A DNA stretch of 64,000 bases from Paenibacillus sp. JNUCC32 (GCF_014863545.1 NZ_CP062260.1:6687001-6751000); one strand, 5' to 3'. Shown: positions 9,596 through 19,388, numbered from the stretch's first letter. Made by a program: numbers and translations. The notes: a model not told the origin generated them from the letters alone.

Positions 9596-11338
9596 ATGGC
9601 ATCTAATATTATCGTAGTGGGCGGCGGCCTCGCCGGGCTGATGGCAACCATCAAAGCGGCGGAAGCAGGCGCTCACGTTCATCTATTCTCGCTTGTACCC
9701 GTTAAACGCTCTCACTCCGTGTGTGCGCAAGGCGGCATCAATGGAGCCGTAAATACGAAAGGTGAAGGTGACTCTCCTTGGGAGCATTTTGACGATACCG
9801 TTTACGGCGGCGACTTCCTTGCGAATCAGCCTCCGGTCAAAGCGATGTGCGAGGCGGCGCCGGGCATTATCCACTTGATGGACCGCATGGGCGTTATGTT
9901 TAACCGCACGCCGGAAGGCCTGCTCGATTTCCGCCGCTTCGGCGGAACGAAGCGCCATCGTACCGCGTTTGCCGGCGCGACCACCGGCCAGCAGCTGCTG
10001 TACGCGCTTGACGAGCAGGTTCGCCGCTGGGAAACCGCGGGGCTTGTGACCAAATACGAGAACTGGGAGTTCCTGAATGCGGTCATCGACGACGAAGGCG
10101 TATGCCGCGGTATTGCCGCCCAGGATCTGCGCTCGATGGAGATCAAGTCGTTCAAGGCCGAAGCCGTCATTCTCGCCAGCGGCGGTCCCGGCATTATTTT
10201 CGGAAAAACAACCAACTCGGTTATCAATACGGGAACAGCGGCCAGTGCGGTGTATCAGCAAGGCGTTCATTATGCGAACGGCGAGTTCATCCAGATCCAC
10301 CCGACGGCCATTCCGGGCGACGACAAGCTCCGCTTGATGTCCGAGTCGGCACGCGGCGAAGGCGGACGGATTTGGACCTATAAAGACGGCAAGCCTTGGT
10401 ATTTCCTCGAAGAGAAATACCCTGCTTACGGAAATCTGGTGCCGCGCGATATCGCTACGCGCGAAATCTTCTCCGTCTGCGTTGATATGGGACTCGGCAT
10501 CAACGGCGAGAACATGGTTTACCTGGACCTCTCCCATAAGGATCCGAAAGAGCTGGACGTCAAGCTCGGCGGCATCATTGAAATCTATGAGAAATTCATG
10601 GGCGACGATCCGCGCAAAATCCCGATGAAAATCTTCCCGGCAGTCCATTACTCCATGGGCGGCATGTGGGTCGATTACAACCAAATGACCAACATTCCAG
10701 GGCTGTTCGCAGCCGGCGAATGCGAGTATCAATATCACGGCGCGAACCGTTTGGGAGCCAACTCCCTGGTATCCGCCATTTACGGCGGCATGGTGGCCGG
10801 ACCGAAAGCGATCGAATACGTCAAAGGCCTGAAGAAATCCGCAGAGGATGTTTCCTCCACGGTATTTGACCGCGCAGCGAAAGAGCAAACCACCAAGTAC
10901 GAAGGCCTGCTCAAGATGGAAGGAACCGAGAATGCTTACGTGATCCATAAAGAGCTCGGTGAATGGATGACCAACAACATGACGGTTGTTCGTTACAATG
11001 ACAAGCTCGAAGCAACCATCGGCAAAATCAAGGAATTGAAGCAGCGTTACCGCAATATCAATATGACGGATACCTCCCGCTGGAACAACCAGGGCGTGGC
11101 GTTCACGCGTCAGCTGTGGAACATGCTGGAGCTGTCCGAGGCCATGACGCTGGGTGCGCTTCTCCGGAACGAAAGCCGGGGCGCTCACTACAAGCCGGAA
11201 TTCCCGGATCGTAACGATGAAGACTTCCTCAAGACAACCAAAGCAACCTGGACGCCGGATGGACCACAGATTTCATATGAAGAAGTGGATGTTTCCTTAA
11301 TCCCGCCGCGGATTCGCGACTATTCGAAAGACAAGTAA
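9596..11338 (+). CDS. sdhA: Succinate dehydrogenase flavoprotein subunit
   Basis: 580 residues; GGGGAGTG before the ATG. The FAD-binding Rossmann motif VVGGGLAGL starts at residue 7. The histidine expected to carry covalent FAD is H40 in KRSHSVCAQGG, and the substrate loop HPTAIPG and the Arg of ESARGEGGR are present. It oxidises succinate to fumarate in the TCA cycle and transfers electrons to the iron-sulfur subunit SdhB. It is the middle gene of the operon and full length. Confidence 0.97.
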   Translation: MASNIIVVGGGLAGLMATIKAAEAGAHVHLFSLVPVKRSHSVCAQGGINGAVNTKGEGDSPWEHFDDTVYGGDFLANQPPVKAMCEAAPGIIHLMDRMGVMFNRTPEGLLDFRRFGGTKRHRTAFAGATTGQQLLYALDEQVRRWETAGLVTKYENWEFLNAVIDDEGVCRGIAAQDLRSMEIKSFKAEAVILASGGPGIIFGKTTNSVINTGTAASAVYQQGVHYANGEFIQIHPTAIPGDDKLRLMSESARGEGGRIWTYKDGKPWYFLEEKYPAYGNLVPRDIATREIFSVCVDMGLGINGENMVYLDLSHKDPKELDVKLGGIIEIYEKFMGDDPRKIPMKIFPAVHYSMGGMWVDYNQMTNIPGLFAAGECEYQYHGANRLGANSLVSAIYGGMVAGPKAIEYVKGLKKSAEDVSSTVFDRAAKEQTTKYEGLLKMEGTENAYVIHKELGEWMTNNMTVVRYNDKLEATIGKIKELKQRYRNINMTDTSRWNNQGVAFTRQLWNMLELSEAMTLGALLRNESRGAHYKPEFPDRNDEDFLKTTKATWTPDGPQISYEEVDVSLIPPRIRDYSKDK

Positions 11339-11357
11339 GAAGGAAGGGGGATTTACG

Positions 11358-12122
11358 ATGTCTCAAACGGCAGCTGCCTCAAAGAGCGTTAAATTTATCA
11401 TTACACGTCAGGACAATCCGGAGACGAAGTCCTATACCGAGGAATTCGAAATTCCGTACCGTCCCGGCATGAACGTCATTAGTGCGCTGATGGAAATTCA
11501 GCGCAATCCCAAAAATGCGCAGGGCCAAACCACCGCACCCGTATGCTGGGACTCCAACTGCCTGGAAGAAGTGTGCGGAGCTTGCTCCATGGTCATCAAC
11601 GGGAAGCCGCGCCAAGCATGCGCGGCCTTGATCGATAAGCTGGAGCAGCCGATTCGGATTCAGCCGATGAAGACGTTCCCGGTCGTGAGAGACTTGGTGA
11701 TCGACCGCAGCCGCATGTTCACGGCCCTCAAGCGCGTGAAAGCGTGGATTCCGATCGACGGCACCTATGACCTTGGTCCCGGCCCCAAAATGGCGGAGAA
11801 GAAGCGTCAGTGGGCTTACGAGCTGTCCAAGTGCATGACCTGCGGCGTTTGCCTGGAGGCTTGTCCGAACGTCAACGAAAAAACGGACTTTATCGGACCG
11901 GCCGCGATCTCCCAGGTTCGCTTGTTCAATGCTCACCCGACAGGCGAGATGAACAAGGAGGAGCGTTTGGAAGCGCTGATGCAGGACGGAGGCATCGAGG
12001 GCTGCGGCAACTCGCAGAACTGCGTGCGTTCTTGTCCGAAGGGCATTCCGCTGACAACGTCCATTGCGGAAATGAACAAGGATACGACCAAACACCTGTT
12101 TAAGCGCTGGCTTGGCGTTTAA
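11358..12122 (+). CDS. sdhB: Succinate dehydrogenase iron-sulfur subunit
   Basis: 254 residues; AAGGAAGGGGG before the ATG. The N-terminal plant-type ferredoxin domain supplies the 2Fe-2S ligands C63/C68, C73, C76 and C88. The C-terminal domain holds CMTCGVCLEACP (C159, C162, C165, C169) and GCGNSQNCVRSCPKG, which ligate the 4Fe-4S and 3Fe-4S centres. It carries electrons from SdhA to the membrane haem and quinone site. It is last in the operon and followed by a terminator. Confidence 0.97.
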   Translation: MSQTAAASKSVKFIITRQDNPETKSYTEEFEIPYRPGMNVISALMEIQRNPKNAQGQTTAPVCWDSNCLEEVCGACSMVINGKPRQACAALIDKLEQPIRIQPMKTFPVVRDLVIDRSRMFTALKRVKAWIPIDGTYDLGPGPKMAEKKRQWAYELSKCMTCGVCLEACPNVNEKTDFIGPAAISQVRLFNAHPTGEMNKEERLEALMQDGGIEGCGNSQNCVRSCPKGIPLTTSIAEMNKDTTKHLFKRWLGV

Positions 12123-12142
12123 TCGGTTAACTTCAATACCAA

Positions 12143-12183
12143 GGCGTCTGACCGGGGCATGGGCTTCGGTACAGGCGCTTTTT
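12143..12183 (+). terminator. Terminator of the sdhCAB operon
   Basis: Arms GCGTCTGACCG (12144-12154) and CGGTACAGGCGC (12167-12178) pair with one bulged A, and TTTTT follows. Confidence 0.65.
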
Positions 12184-12189
12184 GTTGTG

Positions 12190-12198
12190 TGCTATAAT
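12190..12198 (+). promoter_or_regulatory. Extended -10 promoter of the acetyltransferase gene
   Basis: TGC followed by perfect TATAAT (12193-12198), just after the sdh terminator. No good -35 is seen, as is common for extended -10 promoters. Confidence 0.5.
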
Positions 12199-12253
12199 TT
12201 ATGTGTTTTTTCATAGGATAGGAAATCTTCGAATTGAATCTGAGGTGAGTCAC

Positions 12254-13054
12254 TTGATCATAGAAAGACCGATTACGATAAAGGATATTAGCGATGATTT
12301 GGCCGCTTTGGGCGTCCGTAAGGGCATGACCTTGCTCGTCCATTCTTCGCTCAAGAGTGTGGGCGGGTGGATCGTCGGCGGTCCGGAGGCCGTCATACTG
12401 GCACTCGAAGACGTGCTGGGGGAAGAAGGGACGCTGGTGATGCCGACCCAATCCGCGAACTTAACCGATCCAAAGACATGGGGAAATCCGCCGGCCGATC
12501 CAAAATGGTGGAATCTGATTCGCGAGGGCATGCCGCCCTATGATCCGGATCTGACGGTCACTTCGGGGATGGGGATCATTCCGGAAGTGTTCCGTAAACA
12601 AGAAGGGGTTATCCGAAGCGCTCATCCGCATGTGTCGTTTGCGGCACGCGGCAGGGAGGCCAGGGACCTAATGCAATCCCATCATCTGGACCATAGCTTA
12701 GGCGAAGCTTCTCCGCTGGCACGCTTGTATGAGGCGGGCGCGTACGTGCTTATGCTGGGTAGTGGTTATGGCAACAATACGTCGTTCCACCTCAGCGAAT
12801 ACCGCGCGAATTGGAAGGGCAAGGAGGCGGTCACCGCCCACGCGCCAGTCCGCAGGGTGCAGGGAGTGACAGTGTGGGAGGCGTTTCAGGATATCAACTA
12901 TCATTCGGACGACTTCGAGGCATTAGGCGCTTCGTTCGAAGCGCAGTGCCCCGATGCGTATATCCATGGACGCGTAGGAAAGGCCGACTGCATATTGGCT
13001 GAACAGCGGGCCATGGTGGATTATGCCGTGTCGTGGATGGAGAAGAACCGTTAA
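12254..13054 (+). CDS. AAC(3)/YokD-family N-acetyltransferase
   Basis: 266 residues from the TTG at 12254, preceded by GAGGTGA at 5 bases; upstream in-frame codons have no ribosome site. The fold family (aminoglycoside 3-N-acetyltransferase, Antibiotic_NAT) is recognised from LLVHSSLKSVGG, GGPEAVILALEDVLG, GTLVMPTQS and the conserved RSAHPHVSFAA segment. Known members acetylate aminoglycosides using acetyl-CoA; chromosomal Bacillota members such as YokD have no proven resistance role. Here it is a single-gene unit with its own promoter, so I call the family only and not a resistance phenotype. Confidence 0.85.
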   Translation: MIIERPITIKDISDDLAALGVRKGMTLLVHSSLKSVGGWIVGGPEAVILALEDVLGEEGTLVMPTQSANLTDPKTWGNPPADPKWWNLIREGMPPYDPDLTVTSGMGIIPEVFRKQEGVIRSAHPHVSFAARGREARDLMQSHHLDHSLGEASPLARLYEAGAYVLMLGSGYGNNTSFHLSEYRANWKGKEAVTAHAPVRRVQGVTVWEAFQDINYHSDDFEALGASFEAQCPDAYIHGRVGKADCILAEQRAMVDYAVSWMEKNR

Positions 13055-13262
13055 ATGTTAGCGGATCGCACAAGCTTTCGGAATTACCGCAGGCGAGTGT
13101 TGAGCGACGCAGCACAAGATATCCAGACTTCGACCAGGACTAAAGTCAGCTCTTGCCAGCTGCCAAGCTGCCAATGACCTCCAGGTGCAGAGGTGCCGTT
13201 TCGAGGGTAATAGGACGTAATGGCACGGCCTGCGGGTTGCGGGCCTCAAGGAGGGACTAGAG
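13055..13262 (+). other. 208-base gap before the channel gene, unassigned
   Basis: GC-rich sequence with several short GGCC/GGCC-type self-complementary stretches. I compared it by eye with T-box, M-box, Mn and SAM riboswitch cores and found no match. It ends in AAGGAGGGAC, the ribosome site of the next gene. Confidence 0.4.
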
Positions 13263-13949
13263 ATGTCTTGGTGGATGTGGCTGCTCAATTTGGCGGGCTT
13301 GCTGTCGTTGATCTATCTGTTTTACAGCATGGACAAGAAGTGGTCCAGCAGGCCTTTGCTGCTGGCGCCGCTGCTTATTTATGTCCTGATATCGGTCGAG
13401 GATTTGCTCGGCTGGATTGATCTCATGCATGTCGTACCCGGCGAAGGCGGCATGCGGGCCTTGATCCTGCTGTTTTCATTATGTTCCGTTATTTTCTATG
13501 TGCTGTATATCTTCGATAAGATTGCAGACTCTGTCCATCAGCATGTCGATATGAAAACGACCCTGGTTCGGATCAGCATGGCGGCGGGGATGTGCATTCT
13601 ATTTTTCACGGTGGTGTATATGTCGATTTATAAGCTGTTCGGAGGCGTTTCCTTCGAAGGCGAGAACCTCGGTCAGGATTTGCTGAGCCAGTTCATTACC
13701 TTCCTGTATTTCAGCATGGCGACGTTTGTCACGGTCGGGTATGGCGATGTAGCCCCTGTCGATAATACGTCCCGGCTTGTCGTGGTGCTGGAGATTGCCT
13801 TCAGCTTCGTTACCGTTGCTTATGCGCTGTCCATGCTGGGGACGCTGCGCCGGATCTTTAAGCCCGGCGACGACGGACTGGAGACGGAAGGCGGCGAAGT
13901 GAAGACAAAGGGCGATATGCCGCATCGCAGAAAACATTCATCCAAGTAA
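13263..13949 (+). CDS. Two-pore-helix type potassium channel
   Basis: 228 residues; AAGGAGGG before the ATG. Several hydrophobic helices precede a pore loop carrying the canonical K+ selectivity filter TVGYGD at 157-162, followed by the inner helix (about 171-195) and a short polar, basic tail. It is an ion-channel family (Ion_trans_2) protein without an RCK ligand domain. The tail is too short for a cyclic-nucleotide domain, so the gating signal is unknown. It is a single gene closed by a terminator. Confidence 0.9.
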   Translation: MSWWMWLLNLAGLLSLIYLFYSMDKKWSSRPLLLAPLLIYVLISVEDLLGWIDLMHVVPGEGGMRALILLFSLCSVIFYVLYIFDKIADSVHQHVDMKTTLVRISMAAGMCILFFTVVYMSIYKLFGGVSFEGENLGQDLLSQFITFLYFSMATFVTVGYGDVAPVDNTSRLVVVLEIAFSFVTVAYALSMLGTLRRIFKPGDDGLETEGGEVKTKGDMPHRRKHSSK

Positions 13950-13952
13950 AAC

Positions 13953-13982
13953 AGGCGCGCCGATAACGGTGCGCCTTTATTA
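13953..13982 (+). terminator. Terminator after the potassium channel gene
   Basis: A 10-bp stem, AGGCGCGCCG with CGGTGCGCCT, four-base loop, then TTTAT. Confidence 0.75.
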
Positions 13983-14023
13983 GTTATAGTTAACGGGGCA
14001 GGAAAGCGAAAGCTGGATGAAAG

Positions 14024-15403
14024 CTAAGGCTTCATCAGCTTTTTTAAAATGCCCAGCCCGTTCTTGGAAGGATAACGGAATTTAAAATCAAACCGGTTGG
14101 TTTGCTTAAGTACGCTTTTTCTATGGGAGAACGTGTGGAAGCTGTATTCCCCGTGATACGAGCCGATCCCGCTCTCGCCGACGCCTCCGAACGGAAGAAA
14201 GGGGGTTGCCAGGTGCATCAGCGTGTCGTTGACGCATCCCCCGCCAAAAGAAACCGAGGAGAGCACGTAATCCTGTACATCTTCATTCTCGGTAAACAGG
14301 TAAAGCGCGAGCGGCTTGGGACGGGCTTGAATCGCTTGGACCGCCTCGTGCAGATCCTCATAGGTCAGGATCGGAAACAGCGGGCCGAAGATTTCTTCCT
14401 CCATGATCGGCATATCCCAGGTGATATCGTCCAGCACGGCGGGCTCGATGAGCAATTTATCCCGCGACGTGCCCCCGCCGTGGCGGAGGGTTCCGTTGTC
14501 CAGAAAGTTGGAAAGCCGGTCAAAATGCTTCTCCGAAACGATGCGCCCATAATCGGGATTGGTTAGCGGGGTCTCGCCGTAGAATGAAGTGATGGCGTCT
14601 TTCAGATGCGCGATGAACTTCTCTTTCACCTTGCTGTGCACGAGCACATAATCGGGAGCGACGCACGTTTGGCCTGCATTCGTAAACTTGCCGAATGCTA
14701 TACGCGAAGCCGCCAGGGCAAGGGGCGCATCCTCGTGGACGATGCAAGGGCTCTTGCCCCCGAGCTCCAGCGTTACCGGTGTCAGCTGCTTGGCGGCGGC
14801 TTCCATGACGATTTTGCCGACGTGGGTGCTGCCGGTAAAAAAGACATAATCCAAAGGCTGCTCCAGCAGGCTCGTGCTAACCTCGGGGCCTCCCTCTACA
14901 GAAACCACGTATTCCGGCTCAAACGTCTCTTTCATGATGGCCGTAATAAGTGCGGATACGTTAGGCGTCAGTTCCGATGGCTTCACAATGGCCGTGTTTC
15001 CGGCGGCCAAGGCTCCGATCAGCGGAGAGATGGCCAGCTGCCAAGGATAATTCCAGGGAGCGATAATCAGAACCGTCCCATAGGGCTCAGGATAGACCAT
15101 TCCCTTGCTGCCCACATGCGTCAGCGCGGTTTTGACGCGCTGCGGCTTGGCCCAGCGCTTCAAATTCTTTATGATAAAGGAGAGTTCTTTGTAGACGATT
15201 CCGATCTCGGTCGTGAAGGCTTCCTGTTCACTCTTGTTCAGGTCCCTGCGCAGCGCCTCCATGATATCGTTCTCTCTGGCAATCAGGATTTGGCGCAGCT
15301 TGGTCAGCTGCTGGAGACGGAAATCCACTTCCTTGGTGATGTCTTTATGAAAAAAATGCCGCTGTGCCGAAACTATGGCTGCGATCGAATCGTTAACAGT
15401 CAT
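14024..15403 (-). CDS. Aldehyde dehydrogenase, class 3-like (YwdH type)
   Basis: 459 residues from ATG at 15403, with AAAGGGG upstream; an in-frame ATG at 15448 has no ribosome site. The catalytic residues are visible: general-base Glu213 in TLELGGKSP and nucleophile Cys247 in NAGQTCVAP, with NWNYP-like APWNYPW near 116. The length and the C-terminal membrane-proximal tail match class 3 enzymes that oxidise medium- and long-chain aldehydes with NAD(P)+. It is a single gene, divergent from the phosphoesterase gene. Confidence 0.92.
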   Translation of the reverse strand: MTVNDSIAAIVSAQRHFFHKDITKEVDFRLQQLTKLRQILIARENDIMEALRRDLNKSEQEAFTTEIGIVYKELSFIIKNLKRWAKPQRVKTALTHVGSKGMVYPEPYGTVLIIAPWNYPWQLAISPLIGALAAGNTAIVKPSELTPNVSALITAIMKETFEPEYVVSVEGGPEVSTSLLEQPLDYVFFTGSTHVGKIVMEAAAKQLTPVTLELGGKSPCIVHEDAPLALAASRIAFGKFTNAGQTCVAPDYVLVHSKVKEKFIAHLKDAITSFYGETPLTNPDYGRIVSEKHFDRLSNFLDNGTLRHGGGTSRDKLLIEPAVLDDITWDMPIMEEEIFGPLFPILTYEDLHEAVQAIQARPKPLALYLFTENEDVQDYVLSSVSFGGGCVNDTLMHLATPFLPFGGVGESGIGSYHGEYSFHTFSHRKSVLKQTNRFDFKFRYPSKNGLGILKKLMKP

Positions 15404-15500
15404 ACATAAACCCCTTTCTCTTGTTATTTCATGTATATGAATAAACATAAGAGCGTTAATACTTGAATTCTTTCATTATTATATAGGAGGATGTCCCCCT

Positions 15501-16409
15501 ATGAGAAATCTATCCTCGGAGATGCCCCAGGGTACAGCCGGCGGCGAGGCGAAGCGAGAACTTAAACAGAAGAGGATGTCGCGCCGCCGATTTCTGAAGA
15601 TCGGCGTTTCCGTCTTGGCCGGAGCTGGCCTTGCTGGCGGTGCTTATGCGTCGTTATGGGAGCCTCGTCAATTGGATATTGCGAGACACACGCTAACGTT
15701 TCCTTCGCTGCCCAAGGCTTTTGATGGCATGAAGATCGTCCAGTTTAGCGATTTGCACCTGGGCTTTCATGCAGGGGCGGACAACGCGGCCCGCGTGGTG
15801 CAAGCCATTCATCATGAAAAACCGGATATGATCTGTTTTACGGGAGATATGGTGGACGGTAATGCGGAAGATATGAGGGCTGCCATTCAACCGCTCGCTC
15901 AGCTAAAAGCCCCGTTAGGCTTATTCTCTATATTAGGCAACCATGATTACGGGGACGTGAAGAAGCTGATTGCTCTGGAGGAGGAGGCCGGGTTTCAGGT
16001 GCTGCGCAACGACGCCGTGAAGATTAGGCGGGAGGGTGCCGTCTTCGCCGTTGCGGGCTTGGACGATGGCATCTGGGGAACGCCGGATCCGGAAGCTGCC
16101 ATTCGGGATCTGCCTGAAGGCATGTTCAAGCTGCTGCTGATGCACGAGCCGGATTATGCAGATACTGCGGCAGTCTATCCCTTTCATCTTCAGCTATCCG
16201 GACACAGCCACGGAGGACAGATCCGCCTGCCTTGGATGGGCGAGGTGATCACGCCGCCTGGAGCCAAACGTTACGTGCAGGGCCTGTACACCGTGGGTTC
16301 CCAAGGCATGCAGCTCTATGTAAACAGGGGAATCGGCACGACGCATCTGCCTTTTCGTTTCCTATGCAAGCCGGAGCTTACCGTGCTTACGCTGCGGTCC
16401 ATGGTTTAA
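15501..16409 (+). CDS. Tat-exported metallophosphoesterase (YkuE-like)
   Basis: 302 residues; AGGAGGATG before the ATG. A twin-arginine signal SRRRFLKIG (27-35) precedes a hydrophobic stretch to about 50. The calcineurin-like metal motifs are complete: SDLHLG (D84, H86), GDMVDG (D116), GNHDY (N147, H148), HEPDY, and SGHSHGGQ. YkuE of Bacillus is a Tat substrate of this family, so export and wall or membrane association are likely. The substrate (phosphodiester or phospholipid headgroup) cannot be told from sequence. A strong terminator follows. Confidence 0.92.
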   Translation: MRNLSSEMPQGTAGGEAKRELKQKRMSRRRFLKIGVSVLAGAGLAGGAYASLWEPRQLDIARHTLTFPSLPKAFDGMKIVQFSDLHLGFHAGADNAARVVQAIHHEKPDMICFTGDMVDGNAEDMRAAIQPLAQLKAPLGLFSILGNHDYGDVKKLIALEEEAGFQVLRNDAVKIRREGAVFAVAGLDDGIWGTPDPEAAIRDLPEGMFKLLLMHEPDYADTAAVYPFHLQLSGHSHGGQIRLPWMGEVITPPGAKRYVQGLYTVGSQGMQLYVNRGIGTTHLPFRFLCKPELTVLTLRSMV

Positions 16410-16570
16410 GCGAAAGCGGGATATGTAATCTGATATGTAATCTGAAAATTTCAAGTTGAAAGGATCACTTGGAATTTGTTACACAATTGAAATATACCTG
16501 TTATCAAACTCTAACAGCCGCGGGTTAAACTTATCACATGACCCCCTTTTGAGAATATATATTATGTTTC

Positions 16571-16597
16571 GGACCCGGTAACGGGTCCACTTTTTTT
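16571..16597 (+). terminator. Terminator after the phosphoesterase gene
   Basis: GGACCCG (16571-16577), loop GTAA, CGGGTCC (16582-16588), then seven T. The 16410-16570 stretch before it holds nothing else I can name. Confidence 0.85.
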
Positions 16598-16629
16598 GCC
16601 CATTTTGCCGCCAATACCCATGTAAATGC

Positions 16630-16680
16630 AAAAAACAGAAGGAGTACCCCGTTAAAGAGGTACGGGCACCTTCTGTTTTT
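16630..16680 (-). terminator. Terminator of the PHP phosphatase gene
   Basis: Outer arms AAAAACAGAAGG and CCTTCTGTTTTT plus inner arms GTACC and GGTAC form a long two-step hairpin. It overlaps the last codons of the minus-strand gene that ends at 16652. Confidence 0.8.
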
Positions 16681-17461
16681 GTTCGAAATAGACCCATTCC
16701 GTGTATCCGATTTCCTTAAGCACCTTGGCCACTTCGTCAAATTCATCTCCGACCCGGGACGGTTTGTGGGCATCGGAGCCGAAGGTGACCTCGACGCCGT
16801 GATGGTGCGCTACTTCCAATATGGCGTTCGACGGATACCAGCCGCCGCACAGCTTGGTTTTGCCGGACGTATTGATTTCGATGGCAAGGCCCGATTCCGC
16901 AATGACTTTCAGCGTTTCCTCAATCGCTTCATCGGCTTTGATCTCGGAGAACAGCGGATAATTGCCCTTCATCGCATCCATATGGGCAATGATCTGGAAC
17001 ATTCCGCTTCGGGCGGATTGGCGGATCAGATTGAAGTATTCCTCTTTATCCGCAACCTGCTGCTGAGGCGTCAGCTTCTTCCAGCGGTTCTTGTTGAAGA
17101 TGCTGACATCCCTGACGTGGTGGATGGAGCCGATGATGTAGTCAAAAGGATAGGCCGATAACGCCTGCTGGTAAATCTGGGCATGGTTCGGGAAATAATC
17201 GGATTCGATGCCCAGCAGGACCTTGATTTTCCCCTCATATTCCCGCTTTAAGTCCAGAACCTCTTGCACGTAGGCCGCAAAGTCCGCTTTCGCCATGGAG
17301 ATGGCCGGGAAGGGCTGTTCTTCCGGGCTTCCGAAATATGGCGTATGGTCGGAGATCCCGATGACCTTTAAATCTGCTGCGATCGCAGCCTCGATGTAAT
17401 CCCGGATATTGCCGTCGGCGTGGCCGCAGCGAAAGTGATGGGTATGCAGATCGAATTTCAT
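16652..17461 (-). CDS. PHP-domain histidinol-phosphatase family protein (HisJ-like)
   Basis: 269 residues; ATG at 17461 chosen because AAGGAGGT lies 6 bases upstream. The PHP metal motifs are present: DLHTHHFRCGH near the start, GISDHTPYFG, GIESDYF, GSIHHV, AHMDAMKGN, INTSGKTK and FGSDAHKPSRVG. The HisJ/YcdX-type enzymes dephosphorylate histidinol phosphate or related phosphates with a trinuclear metal centre. No other his gene is nearby, so a biosynthetic role is inferred from family only. Confidence 0.88.
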   Translation of the reverse strand: MKFDLHTHHFRCGHADGNIRDYIEAAIAADLKVIGISDHTPYFGSPEEQPFPAISMAKADFAAYVQEVLDLKREYEGKIKVLLGIESDYFPNHAQIYQQALSAYPFDYIIGSIHHVRDVSIFNKNRWKKLTPQQQVADKEEYFNLIRQSARSGMFQIIAHMDAMKGNYPLFSEIKADEAIEETLKVIAESGLAIEINTSGKTKLCGGWYPSNAILEVAHHHGVEVTFGSDAHKPSRVGDEFDEVAKVLKEIGYTEWVYFEQKQKVPVPL

Positions 17462-17514
17462 ATTGACCTCCTTCATGTCGCTTGATTGGTTATGGTTCTA
17501 TGGGACGGTCGGCA

Positions 17515-18417
17515 TTATTCACTGCTGATGAATTGGGTCTCGGGCATGCCCTTTAGATCACTAAGGAATTGGCGCATGGCCGAGCTGACATAACGCCCGC
17601 TCTTATAGATTACGCCGACAGGGTGGCTGACTTCAAGCTCGCTTAGGGGAACGATCTGCAGGGTGCCGTTGCGCAGCTCCGTCGCGACGGACTGCTTCGA
17701 AATAATCGCTGCGCCCAGATTGATCTCGACCATCCGCTTGATTTCTTCGCTGCTGGACAGTTCCATGACCACCTGAGGATCGACGCCGTGCTTCTTCATG
17801 ACTTCATCGGCGAAGCGGCGGCCGACGGTGTCGCGCGTTAGCAGAATAAGGGGGGTTCCGGCCAGCACATCCATGTTGGCCGTGGAAAGTTTGGCCAGCG
17901 GATGCTGGGGTGATACGACCAGCTCAAAGGTATCGTAATACAGAACGGATGTGCTTAAGTTGGGATTGCGCTCGATCAGATAGCCGATCCCGATGTCGAT
18001 GAGCCCGTTCTCCACGCTGTGGTAGATTTGGGAAGAGGCCATGGATTGAATGGTTGTTTTTATGTGAGGGAATTGATCCTGGAAGTAGGAAAGTACCCGC
18101 GGCAGGATCTGAATGGCTATGGAAGTGGTTGTGCCCAGCTGGATATGACCCTGGGGGGTTTGATCAAGGTCGGACAGCCGCTGCTTCAACTCATCCACGA
18201 TGCCGAGGATCTGCTCGGCATGATCCACGAAGACCTGGCCCCGGTCCGTTAACGTCACGGGTTGGCTCCGGTCCACCAGCACCGTCTTAAATTCTTCTTC
18301 CAGGCTCTTGATCTGGGCGGATACCGCCGGTTGTGTCAGATTAAGAAGCTCTCCCGCTTTGCGAAAGCTCATCGTTTTGGAGATGGTAATAAGCGTTTCC
18401 AATTGGCTGATGTTCAT
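17515..18417 (-). CDS. LysR-type transcriptional regulator
   Basis: 300 residues; ATG at 18417 follows AAGGAGGAAGG, and an in-frame ATG 16 codons earlier lacks one. The winged helix shows FRKAGELLNLTQPAVSAQ, and the rest is a LysR substrate-binding domain. It is similar in layout to CysL/YwfK-like regulators, but the ligand cannot be assigned. It lies 53 bases before the PHP phosphatase on the same strand, so the two might be co-transcribed. Confidence 0.88.
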   Translation of the reverse strand: MNISQLETLITISKTMSFRKAGELLNLTQPAVSAQIKSLEEEFKTVLVDRSQPVTLTDRGQVFVDHAEQILGIVDELKQRLSDLDQTPQGHIQLGTTTSIAIQILPRVLSYFQDQFPHIKTTIQSMASSQIYHSVENGLIDIGIGYLIERNPNLSTSVLYYDTFELVVSPQHPLAKLSTANMDVLAGTPLILLTRDTVGRRFADEVMKKHGVDPQVVMELSSSEEIKRMVEINLGAAIISKQSVATELRNGTLQIVPLSELEVSHPVGVIYKSGRYVSSAMRQFLSDLKGMPETQFISSE

Positions 18418-18836
18418 AGCCTTCCTCCTTCTTGATATATTCTTCCGCTCATCTATCGCGTGCAACCTGTATGTTATAAATTATAGGTTATTCTCCCCGG
18501 TGGAGCAACGAAGGGAGCAAACCGGATGGTTTTCGGCCGAAAAAGATGAAAAACATTTTTATTTTCATTTTAATTATTATTAAAAGATGGGGAAACCATC
18601 CGATAATAGTAAAGTAGACATAGAAAAAAGGTGAGACCTAAGGCCCGTTTAAGCGAAAGGAATATCTTCGTACTAAAGCGTTTCAAGCGATAGCTGACAT
18701 CGCAAGACAGTGGTCGGAATGAGGGCTGTCGCTATTTTGTGATGATTTATTACAAGGTATCCATTATAATGTTTAAATATATAGGTGGGACTTTGGGACC
18801 CTGACCAACAACCCAGTGAAAGGGGCGTAATGAGGA
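18418..18836 (+). other. 419-base intergenic region with a hairpin and a -10 box
   Basis: An A/T-rich half next to the LysR start is followed by a hairpin (18688-18734) with arms AGCGATAGC and GCTGTCGCT. A perfect TATAAT (18765-18770) upstream of the CheX-like gene has no good -35. No protein-coding frame or known riboswitch was recognised. Confidence 0.4.
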
Positions 18837-19295
18837 ATGAAAGCGGAAGTCATCAATCCTTTTTTAGAGTCCGCACGACACGTTATCGAACAAGTCATAC
18901 AGGTTTCACCCTCCACGGGGAATCTTGGGGTCAAAGAGATCGGATATATGGAGAATCATATCTGGATCCAAATCGGCATGACAGGCCAAATGAACGGTGA
19001 CATCGTATTTGGAATTCAGGAGCAGGTAGCGCTGCAGATGGTATCGGTGATGATGGGCGGCTATGTCATTACCGAAATGGATGAGATGGGGCAAAGCGCG
19101 ATTTCAGAGCTCGGCAACATGATCAGCGGCAATGCCAGCACCATTTTATCGAACCAGGGCGTCAGCGTGGATATCACGCCTCCCAAGGTAATGAAGTCGG
19201 ATAGCACCTCCAGTCTTATTCAGAAGAAGGCGCTATGTATTCCGCTTCGAATGGAAGGAATCGGAGAGCTGGATATTCAAGTCATGATTTCATAA
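18837..19295 (+). CDS. CheX-like chemotaxis phosphatase-fold protein
   Basis: 152 residues. The CheX/CheC-type signature is visible around residues 80-100: SAISELGNMISGNAS matches the E-x-x-N phosphatase helix consensus. The flanking beta strands (MTGQMNGDIVFG, SLIQKKALCIPL) fit the CheX fold. Relatives remove phosphate from CheY. No chemotaxis gene is adjacent, so it may act on a distant CheY or another response regulator. The ribosome site AAAGGGG is 11 bases upstream, longer than usual. Confidence 0.8.
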   Translation: MKAEVINPFLESARHVIEQVIQVSPSTGNLGVKEIGYMENHIWIQIGMTGQMNGDIVFGIQEQVALQMVSVMMGGYVITEMDEMGQSAISELGNMISGNASTILSNQGVSVDITPPKVMKSDSTSSLIQKKALCIPLRMEGIGELDIQVMIS

Positions 19296-19388
19296 AATAG
19301 GAGTAATGAACCCAAGTCCGTGCGTGAAGCTGCTCTGTGGATATTTAGAATGGAGCGCTGCGCCGGTGAGGAAAGGGATAATGAAATC

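Noticed and set aside
9683..11188. 501-codon frame opposite sdhA
   Set aside because: sdhA is certain from its motifs; the antisense frame is a by-product of GC-rich codon bias and has no ribosome site.
13055..13262. T-box or metal riboswitch before the channel gene
   Set aside because: None of the conserved core sequences of these elements is present.
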